From Oscillospiraceae bacterium (GTDB lineage Bacteria; Bacillota; Clostridia; Oscillospirales; Ruminococcaceae), in assembly GCA_022511485.1 (NCBI GenBank), contig JAFLUJ010000068.1, positions 1 to 11,950 on the forward strand: DNA of 11,950 nucleotides, in the 5' to 3' direction. The notes beneath the pieces are model-generated. The model ran no database searches, was not told the origin of the DNA, and saw nothing but the letters and a program-made list of their open reading frames with translations. Shown here piece by piece: positions 6,028 to 11,950 of the stretch. A program made the translations under genes and the position numbers. Every line of letters starts with the position of its first letter. The stretch's first letter is position 1.

Positions 6028-6732
6028 ATGTCACTCGGAAAAGTTTTAGTAGTCGATGATGATAACAATATCTGTGAGCTTTTGAAGCTCTATCTTGAAA
6101 AAGAGGGTTGGGGCGTAATAATTTCTCATGACGGCGAGGAAGCTGTTGTAAAATTCAATGCGCTTAAGCCTGATATTATCTTGCTCGATATTATGCTCCC
6201 TGAGCTTGATGGATGGCAGGTCTGCCGTGAAATACGTAAAAAATCAAATGTACCTATTATTATGATAACTGCTAAGAGTGAGACATTTGATAAAGTTCTG
6301 GGACTTGAGCTTGGTGCAGATGATTATATCGTAAAGCCTTTCGACACAAAAGAGGTAATTGCCAGGATCAAGGCGGTTTCACGCCGTATTGGTCAGTCAA
6401 GCTCTGAGTCTGAGATCAAGGAAGTTCGTTATGACAAGCTTGTTGTAAACATGACAAGATATGAGCTGAGAGTAGACGGAAAAGTAATGGATACCCCTCC
6501 GAAGGAGCTTGAACTGCTGTTCTACCTTGCTTCTAATCCAAACAGAGTATATACCCGCGATCAGCTTCTGGATGAGGTATGGGGATTTGAATACTATGGT
6601 GATTCCAGAACTATTGACGTTCATATCAAGCGTCTGCGCGAAAAGCTCGAGGGTGTTTCCGAAAAATGGGCTCTTAAAACTGTATGGGGTGTAGGCTACA
6701 AATTTGAGGCTGACGAGGACGCTAATGCATAA
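6028..6732 (+). CDS. OmpR/PhoB-family response regulator
   Basis: This 234-residue two-component regulator has a receiver domain at about 4-118 with the acidic pocket D10-D11-D12, phospho-acceptor D54 (LLDIMLPELDG), T81 and K103 (KPF). A C-terminal winged-helix DNA-binding domain follows at about 134-226 (PPKELELLFYLASN, RDQLLDEVWG, RTIDVHIKRLREKL, TVWGVGYKF). It would be phosphorylated by the adjacent kinase and bind promoter DNA. The start at 6028 gives the classical MSLGKVLVVDDD N terminus, with AAAGGA 11 nt upstream. An in-frame ATG at 6016 overlaps that site and one at 5959 has none. The stop overlaps the kinase start, so the two are translationally coupled. The order resembles CssR upstream of CssS, but the target genes cannot be read from the sequence. 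Confidence 0.95.
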   Translation: MSLGKVLVVDDDNNICELLKLYLEKEGWGVIISHDGEEAVVKFNALKPDIILLDIMLPELDGWQVCREIRKKSNVPIIMITAKSETFDKVLGLELGADDYIVKPFDTKEVIARIKAVSRRIGQSSSESEIKEVRYDKLVVNMTRYELRVDGKVMDTPPKELELLFYLASNPNRVYTRDQLLDEVWGFEYYGDSRTIDVHIKRLREKLEGVSEKWALKTVWGVGYKFEADEDANA

Positions 6733-8131
6733 AAGTATTTTCAGTGAATTCTTTTATCTGTGTGCAGCTATATTGTTCTCAGCTGTTATCTGCATCGCTG
6801 CAGTGCTGTTAGTCTTGTCAGCTAATTTTTACAAATCTGATAAGCGAAGCTATCTTGATGAACTGATGAGCGAGGCAATGCGTAAGATCATATTTGAGAT
6901 AAATACTGCTGAAACGATCAATACTGAAACTCTGGAGCAGTTGTGTATTGAAACTGCAGGTGATACAGAAATTATTTTTACCCTTGTTGATTCAGATGGC
7001 GCTGCTTTGGCTTGTTCCGAAGCGGCGCTGTGTTCACATAAGAAAAAATCTGTTTATCAGGAAACTATCGCCCGCATTTCAGAAAATGGACTGTATGAAC
7101 TAAGCACACTGGATAATTATTATGATACGGATTATTTCAATATTGCATATGAATTAAAACTAAACGACAACAAATATTTTCTTTTCGGAAGACTCCCCTG
7201 CACGAGCTTTAACAATTTCATGATAAGGCTTGCACTTATGCTGGCTGCTGTTACAGCGGTTATTATCACTATTGTTTTTCTGGTCATGTATCTTGCAACA
7301 CAGAATATCCTTTCACCTATCCATGAAATGACTATAAAGGCAAGACAGTTCGGAGAAGGAGATTTTTCCAACAAAATATATGTTGCAGAAGGAAATGAGC
7401 TTGGCTTTCTGGCTGGAACTCTTAATGAAATGGCCAGTTCATTGGAGCAGATCGAGGAAACAAGAAAAACATTTATCTCCAATGTTTCTCATGAGCTCAA
7501 AACTCCTATGACTACAATTGGCGGTTTTATTGATGGTATCCTTGACGGCACTATCCCACCTGAAAAGCAGGAGCATTATCTAAGGATAGTTTCCTCTGAA
7601 GTAACACGTCTGTCGAGACTTGTAAGAACTATGCTCAATATTTCAAAATATGAGGCCGGAGAACTTACTATAAACTCTGAGGATATTGATATTGTTTCGG
7701 TTATCCTGCCAATACTTCTTAATTTTGAAAAACGTATTGAAGAAAAAAATGTTGATATACGCGGTCTTGATACAGGAAAATTTATTATCAGCGCTGACCG
7801 TGACCTTATCCAGCAGGTTATTTACAATCTTACAGAGAATGCTGTTAAGTTTGTAAATGAGGGAGGATATATAGAATTTTTCTTTGAGGCTCAGGAGGAT
7901 TATCTGTCATTCAGAATAAGGAACAGCGGGGAGGGATTGACTGTAAATGAGATTTCCAAGATTTTCGACCGCTTTTATAAAACTGATAAATCACGGGGTA
8001 TGGATCCAACTGGGGTTGGATTGGGGTTATCCATCGTCAGCACTCTTGTAAAGCTGCAGGGTGGAAAAATTCTTGTTAGCAGCGAACCAAAACAATATAC
8101 AGAATTTGATGTTCAGCTCCCAAAACCATAG
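6725..8131 (+). CDS. HAMP-domain sensor histidine kinase
   Basis: This 468-residue membrane kinase has TM1 at about 11-34, an extracytoplasmic sensor region at about 35-166 (with cysteines 73, 97 and 103), TM2 at about 168-190, and a HAMP linker at about 191-245. The HisKA dimerisation domain carries phospho-acceptor H256 in SNVSHELKTPM. The ATPase domain shows an N box (IYNLTENAVKF, N368 and N372), an F box (ISKIFDRFYKTDKSR) and a G2 box (GVGLGLSIV). The G1 box reads NSGEGL, with N400 where aspartate is usual. The start at 6725 overlaps the regulator stop by 8 nt (ATGCATAA) with GAGG just upstream; an alternative ATG at 6704 would lie deeper inside the regulator. It probably senses an envelope signal, since the next gene is an HtrA protease, but no ligand can be inferred. 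Confidence 0.95.
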   Translation: MHKSIFSEFFYLCAAILFSAVICIAAVLLVLSANFYKSDKRSYLDELMSEAMRKIIFEINTAETINTETLEQLCIETAGDTEIIFTLVDSDGAALACSEAALCSHKKKSVYQETIARISENGLYELSTLDNYYDTDYFNIAYELKLNDNKYFLFGRLPCTSFNNFMIRLALMLAAVTAVIITIVFLVMYLATQNILSPIHEMTIKARQFGEGDFSNKIYVAEGNELGFLAGTLNEMASSLEQIEETRKTFISNVSHELKTPMTTIGGFIDGILDGTIPPEKQEHYLRIVSSEVTRLSRLVRTMLNISKYEAGELTINSEDIDIVSVILPILLNFEKRIEEKNVDIRGLDTGKFIISADRDLIQQVIYNLTENAVKFVNEGGYIEFFFEAQEDYLSFRIRNSGEGLTVNEISKIFDRFYKTDKSRGMDPTGVGLGLSIVSTLVKLQGGKILVSSEPKQYTEFDVQLPKP

Positions 8132-8151
8132 TATAAACCAGGAGGATCATT

Positions 8152-9648
8152 ATGGATAATAATTTTGATAAAAATAACAACGGCGAAGACAGTACTTTTT
8201 CCGGAAATCCCGGGCAGGAAAATATGTCTCAGGGATCCTCACAACAGGATAATATCCCTGTTCAGGAACACCGGCAGGAGTTTCCTCATCAGGAAAGTAT
8301 ACCCGTTCAGGACTTCCGGCAGCCTTTTATGCAGGGACAGAACGGAATGCCGGAACAATATGGTATGCCGTATTATGGAAATAACATCGGAACATATCCT
8401 TCTCCTGTAAAAGAGCCTAAAAAAAGACGCCTTTCCAATGAATGGCTGTGTGCATTGATCTCCGTAATTGCAGCTATGTTTGTGATCGTTGTTGTACTGG
8501 CAGCAGCAATAGCTGTCACCAATAAAAAAACACGGGGAAATATAGATTATCAGAATGTAACAATAACCAAGGTCGAAAATAATCCTGTGGAGCACGTAAG
8601 CATAGAGATCCCAAAATCAGAAAAACCTGTACTTGAAGAAGAAATGTATCAAAATAAGGAAACAGGACTTCTTACAACAGTGGGAGTAGCAAAGGTCATA
8701 CTTCCTTCTCAGGTAAAAATAAAGGTTTATGATGAAGTTCCCTATTCGGCTATGGCATATGGATCGGGTGTTATACTCACCCGGGACGGATATATCCTTA
8801 CAAATGCTCATGTTGTTGATGGAGCAGTTCAAGTGGCAGTTGTTTTTTATGATGGCTCTGAATCAGTAGCAACCATTGTCGGAGTTGATAATAAAACCGA
8901 TCTTGCAGTTGTACACGTAGACCGTGACGACCTCTCCCCTGCTGAGATCGGAACATCGTCAAGCATTGTTATTGGTGAAGAGATAGCTGTAGCGGGAGCA
9001 GGCGGCGGTTTTGAAAATACAGTAACATACGGTCACGTAACAGGGCTTGAAAGAAGGATCGACACTGAATATATGAGCAGTTCTGTAGTACAGTGTATCC
9101 AGACAGACGCAGCAGTCAATCCCGGAAATTCCGGCGGCGCACTGGTAAATATGTATGGTCAGGTAATTGGCATTGCTGTATTGCATAACGAAAAATATGA
9201 AAGAGTAGGATTCAGCATTGCTATTGACGACGCTGTACCAATTGCGGAGGAGCTTATAGCTCAGGGATATGTGACATCACGTACAAAAGTCGGGATCAGT
9301 TATATCGCCATCGGAGATGCTAACGCTGAAGCATATGGCATAATGCCGGGACTTTGCGTTATGGAGATCGACCCGACAAGCGATGCTGTCAATGCCGATC
9401 TTAAACCTTATGATATCATCACTGAAATCGACGGAAAACGTGTTTTCGACATGGAAGAGATCTCTGACGCTCTTGCAGGAAAGCTGCCGGGAGATACGAT
9501 CACATTAACGGTTTTCAGAAAAAACATAACCGATGATGTATCTGTATTTAAAACACAGGTCAAGCTTTCACAGGATATGTCGGCTGCATCAGCACGTTCT
9601 GCTTCATTAACAGAGAGAAATAATATCGACATAGAACCTGACGAATAA
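8152..9648 (+). CDS. Membrane-anchored HtrA/DegP-type serine protease with PDZ domain
   Basis: This 498-residue protein has a hydrophilic Gln/Pro/Asn-rich cytoplasmic tail (1-88), a basic stop-transfer patch (KEPKKRR) and one membrane segment (about 99-123). A linker leads to a trypsin-like S1C domain (about 178-372) and a C-terminal PDZ domain (about 378-472). The catalytic triad is intact: H220 in TNAHVVDGA, D250 in NKTDLAVVHV and S327 in NPGNSGGALVN. It would degrade or refold misfolded proteins on the outer face of the membrane. The start has an ideal AGGAGG 6 nt upstream and follows the kinase stop by 20 nt, so it is in the same operon. In Bacillus, CssRS induces HtrA under secretion stress, and the context suggests the same logic here. 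The N-terminal tail holds a 15-residue tandem repeat (31-60). Confidence 0.94.
   Translation: MDNNFDKNNNGEDSTFSGNPGQENMSQGSSQQDNIPVQEHRQEFPHQESIPVQDFRQPFMQGQNGMPEQYGMPYYGNNIGTYPSPVKEPKKRRLSNEWLCALISVIAAMFVIVVVLAAAIAVTNKKTRGNIDYQNVTITKVENNPVEHVSIEIPKSEKPVLEEEMYQNKETGLLTTVGVAKVILPSQVKIKVYDEVPYSAMAYGSGVILTRDGYILTNAHVVDGAVQVAVVFYDGSESVATIVGVDNKTDLAVVHVDRDDLSPAEIGTSSSIVIGEEIAVAGAGGGFENTVTYGHVTGLERRIDTEYMSSSVVQCIQTDAAVNPGNSGGALVNMYGQVIGIAVLHNEKYERVGFSIAIDDAVPIAEELIAQGYVTSRTKVGISYIAIGDANAEAYGIMPGLCVMEIDPTSDAVNADLKPYDIITEIDGKRVFDMEEISDALAGKLPGDTITLTVFRKNITDDVSVFKTQVKLSQDMSAASARSASLTERNNIDIEPDE
8242..8331 (+). repeat. Tandem 15-codon repeat in the cytoplasmic tail of the HtrA protease
   Basis: Codons 31-45 and 46-60 encode two copies following the pattern Q-x-x-I-P-V-Q-x-x-R-Q-x-F at a period of 45 nt. 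The DNA copies have diverged while the pattern is kept, which suggests some selection on the peptide. The repeat lies before the membrane segment and is not part of the protease fold. Confidence 0.6.
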
Positions 9649-9687
9649 TTCAAAGTATATTTTCAATTTTTTACAGGGGGCTGTTTT

Positions 9688-10896
9688 ATGGGTATTGAAA
9701 TTACCAAAGAAAACATCAAAGAGCTTATAGACAAAGCCATGAAAAATAAGGAGTTAAAGGTATTTTATCAACCTAAATACAATGCTGTAAACAGCAAGAT
9801 TTCCGGAGCGGAAGCCTTGGCAAGATGGATAACTAATGATGGTGAGATCGTTTCTCCCGGAAGATTTATCCCACCTTTGGAGGAGCTGGGACTTATTTCC
9901 GATTTAGACTGGTATATGTTAGAGGAGACTTGCCAATTTTTAAGCGAGGAAATAAAAAATGACCGTCCTGTAGTTACTGTATCAGTAAACTTTTCACGTC
10001 TGCACACAAGTGAACCGGATTTTGCCGAAAGACTGAAAAAAACTGTAGATAGTTATGGAGTTCCTCATAAATACATTGAAATTGAGATCACTGAATCGGC
10101 GTTGTCAGCGGACGAAAAAAATATCATTGATTTTGTCCAGAGTATCTGCGATGCAGGCTTTGAAGCTTCCATTGACGATTTCGGAAGTGGACTTTCCTCT
10201 CTTAATTTTGTTAAGGACGTCCCTGCTTCCGTTTTGAAAATCGACAAATCCCTGCTCAGCGGCAACTGCGAAAATGAAAAAGAGCGTATCGTTCTTGAAA
10301 GTATTTTCGATTTTGCTCACAGACTTAAGCTTACCACTGTTGCTGAGGGCGTTGAAACCAAGGAACAGCTCGGTTTCCTCCGTACATGCGGCTGTGAGCT
10401 TATTCAGGGATTCCTGTTTGCGAAGCCAATGCCGGAAGATGATTTCAGAAACGCTTTGGAAAGCTCTGCAGCCCCTGCGGAAAGTGAGGACATTCTTCTT
10501 ACCCTCCCCCCTGCCAGCGCCACACAGCTTCTTCTGGACGCTGTATTCACACGCTATCCGCTTATCATACTTTCAAATCTCAGCAGAAACAGCTTTTACA
10601 TGATGGTCTATGAGCATTTCTCCACTCGTTCATGTCCGTCAACCGGCATATATACCGAGCTTATCGTTCATGGCGCGTCAAGTATGCATCCGGACGACCA
10701 GAAGCTTTTCTCCGACACCTTTGACATCAACGACCAGCTTGAAGCTTACAAAAATGGACAGCGTGTAAGAGCTGTTGTTACCCGTCAGCTTGGCGATGAT
10801 GGTATCTACCGCAAGGTGGAAACAACCAATTACTACATGACAAATCCCGCCTCAGATGATATTCTTGCAATAACTCTTTCAAGGGCTATTGAATAA
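9688..10896 (+). CDS. EAL-domain cyclic-di-GMP phosphodiesterase with C-terminal PAS-like region
   Basis: This 402-residue cytoplasmic protein starts almost directly with an EAL domain (about 5-255). The residues needed for c-di-GMP hydrolysis to pGpG appear complete: E42 in AEALARW, N101, E133 in EIEITES, D163-D164 in DDFGSGLSSL, K184 in LKID, E220 in AEGVET, and Q240 before GFLFAKP. Residues about 275-402 resemble a PAS_3-type sensor fold (HPDDQKLF at 334-341, then DGIYRKVETTNYY), inferred from pattern only. No GGDEF domain or membrane segment is present. It begins 39 nt after the protease stop with GGGGG 7 nt upstream of the ATG, has no obvious promoter of its own, and is followed by a strong terminator. 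It is therefore probably the last gene of the regulator/kinase/protease operon. A PAS-like domain after EAL is the reverse of the common order. Confidence 0.92.
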   Translation: MGIEITKENIKELIDKAMKNKELKVFYQPKYNAVNSKISGAEALARWITNDGEIVSPGRFIPPLEELGLISDLDWYMLEETCQFLSEEIKNDRPVVTVSVNFSRLHTSEPDFAERLKKTVDSYGVPHKYIEIEITESALSADEKNIIDFVQSICDAGFEASIDDFGSGLSSLNFVKDVPASVLKIDKSLLSGNCENEKERIVLESIFDFAHRLKLTTVAEGVETKEQLGFLRTCGCELIQGFLFAKPMPEDDFRNALESSAAPAESEDILLTLPPASATQLLLDAVFTRYPLIILSNLSRNSFYMMVYEHFSTRSCPSTGIYTELIVHGASSMHPDDQKLFSDTFDINDQLEAYKNGQRVRAVVTRQLGDDGIYRKVETTNYYMTNPASDDILAITLSRAIE

Positions 10897-10915
10897 AAAC
10901 TACATAGAAAACAAA

Positions 10916-10960
10916 ACTGCCGATACTTTATCGAAAAAGAATCGGCAGTATTATTTTTTT
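10916..10960 (+). terminator. Rho-independent terminator after the EAL gene, probably bidirectional
   Basis: A perfect 9-bp stem, ACTGCCGAT (10916-10924) with ATCGGCAGT (10941-10949), is followed by a T-rich tract (10951-10960). It ends the plus-strand operon 20 nt past the EAL stop. On the minus strand the stem is followed by TTTTGTTTTC, so it can also stop transcription of the convergent TelA-family gene. Confidence 0.88.
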
Positions 10961-10981
10961 ATACTATTCCTCAATCAAAAC

Positions 10982-10996
10982 ATAGACTTTGTCTAT
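10982..10996 (-). terminator. Small stem-loop after the TelA-family gene
   Basis: ATAGAC (10982-10987) and GTCTAT (10991-10996) form a 6-bp stem with a 3-nt loop. On the minus strand it is followed by GTTTTGATT, 20 nt past the TelA stop. It is short and weak, perhaps a first stop before the stronger terminator at 10916-10960. Confidence 0.25.
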
Positions 10997-11016
10997 TATT
11001 TGAATCGGGAACAGTA

Positions 11017-11950
11017 TTACTTAGTCTCGCTCATCTTAGCACGATAGTCCTCTTTGAGCTTTTGCAGGCGTACAGAATCCTCCTGACGCTGTCTCTTTGC
11101 GTCCTCCTGAATCTGGCGGGTCTCTTCAATACCATCCACAATAGTCTTCCATGTCTCTTCAAGAGTATCCACCTTAATGGAGCTTCCGGAAGCAAGCTGT
11201 GTGGTAAGCTTTGTCTGCGCAACGGTATTCTGGGCATTTTTAATAAGCAGCTCATTAGTTTTTTCATCAAGAGCCTGCATAGCCTCAGCCTGTACTCTCT
11301 GGCGTTTGAGCATTACTGCCTGAGCAAGCGCCTGCTTGAACACCGGCATTGTAATAATAAACGCAGAATTTATCTTTCTTATAAGATTAAGGTTTGAAAA
11401 CTGCATTGCTTTCAGCATAGGAACTGTCTGCATGGCAACATTTTCAGCGATCTTAAGATCCATTACCCTCTGCTCAAAGACTTGTCTTGTCTGCTCAAGA
11501 GTTTGCAGGTCCATTGCAACAGCTCCGGAATCAGGCTCTTCCTCAAGCTTTTTACGGTAATCTGCAATGTACTGATCAAGCTCAACGCAAGCCTGTTCAC
11601 CTGCCATGATATAAAGCAGCAAGTCTTTATAATACTGTATATTGGCATTGAACATTGTTTCAAGCTTAACATTTGAAGATTCGATCTCTGTTTCATACTG
11701 ACGAAGCTGAACATAGATCTTGTCCACATCTTCTCCCATTGTATGATACTTTGCCAGAAGCTTATCAACCTGTTTTCTCAGATTTGCGAAAAGACCCTTT
11801 TTGCCGTCATCCTCAAGCTCCTTTGCGTCAAACTGCGCCATAACAGCAGCCAGATGCTGGAGAAGCTCACCGGAATCATTTATCTGCTGCATATTCATTG
11901 AGTTAAGCACCTGATCCGAAGCCTTGGAAATTTCCATAGCTACCTCATTA
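11017..11950 (-). CDS. TelA-family (toxic anion resistance) protein, 5' end cut by the window
   Basis: The frame is open to the right edge (codons N-E-V-A precede the first ATG at 11937), so this is the C-terminal part, about 310 residues, of a TelA/KlaA-like protein. Visible signatures are the charged helical stretch GLFANLRKQVDKLLAKYHTM, the LYIMAGEQACVELDQYIA segment, LEQTRQVFEQRVMDLKIAENVAMQTVPMLKAMQ, and the NLNLIRKINSAFIITMPVFKQALAQAV core. A long coiled-coil tail ends in SETK. TelA proteins were named for tellurite resistance and occur widely in Firmicutes near envelope-stress and TerD-type genes; their biochemical activity is not established. The ATG at 11937 has a GAGG-like sequence upstream but would miss the usual N-terminal region, so it is probably internal. 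The gene is convergent with the EAL operon. Confidence 0.9.
   Translation of the reverse strand, partial: NEVAMEISKASDQVLNSMNMQQINDSGELLQHLAAVMAQFDAKELEDDGKKGLFANLRKQVDKLLAKYHTMGEDVDKIYVQLRQYETEIESSNVKLETMFNANIQYYKDLLLYIMAGEQACVELDQYIADYRKKLEEEPDSGAVAMDLQTLEQTRQVFEQRVMDLKIAENVAMQTVPMLKAMQFSNLNLIRKINSAFIITMPVFKQALAQAVMLKRQRVQAEAMQALDEKTNELLIKNAQNTVAQTKLTTQLASGSSIKVDTLEETWKTIVDGIEETRQIQEDAKRQRQEDSVRLQKLKEDYRAKMSETK

Noticed and set aside
10982..10996. Short TAGAC/GTCTA dyad as a second copy of the 120-bp element ends
   Set aside because: Only the 5-6 bp similarity is shared and the flanking bases differ; it is a small isolated hairpin.

Overview
The window looks like chromosomal DNA of an anaerobic Gram-positive Clostridia, most likely a Ruminococcus-type member of the Oscillospiraceae/Ruminococcaceae. 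This is inferred from moderately low G+C, SigA-type promoters with 17-nt spacers, GGAGG-type ribosome binding sites, single-pass HtrA and OmpR/HAMP-kinase genes, and the style of the large membrane protein. No rRNA, tRNA, CRISPR array or transposase was seen.

Layout. (1) Positions 1-78, minus: the first 26 codons of an unrecognised small protein, with an extended -10 promoter and a hairpin over its start codon. (2) 186-794, minus: a histidine phosphatase whose RHG motif reads QHT, with a consensus promoter (840-868) that overlaps a palindrome at the predicted transcription start. (3) 972-2147, minus: an M20 amidohydrolase with a complete set of metal ligands. Its promoter (2377-2405) lies about 220 nt upstream of the likely start codon, and a long near-palindrome of about 120 bp (2234-2355) fills much of the leader. 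(4) 2522-5767, plus: a very large polytopic membrane protein of unknown function, transcribed divergently from the amidohydrolase. (5) 6028-10896, plus: four co-directional genes, namely an OmpR-type response regulator, a HAMP sensor kinase, a membrane-anchored HtrA/DegP protease with a PDZ domain, and an EAL cyclic-di-GMP phosphodiesterase with a C-terminal PAS-like region. They are tightly spaced and end at a strong terminator (10916-10960). (6) 11017 to the right edge, minus: a TelA-family (toxic anion resistance) protein cut by the window end and convergent with the operon.

How they may work together. The regulator, kinase and HtrA trio recalls the CssRS-HtrA secretion-stress system of Bacillus: a membrane kinase senses envelope stress and its regulator controls a surface protease. 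Here the pair is in one transcription unit with the protease and an apparently catalytically complete c-di-GMP phosphodiesterase, which suggests a link between envelope quality control and second-messenger signalling. This link is inferred from gene order only. TelA proteins are also tied to envelope stress, but this one is on the opposite strand.

The most unusual structures are the near-palindromic element in the amidohydrolase leader, flanked by a 5-bp direct repeat, and the start-codon hairpin at the left edge.
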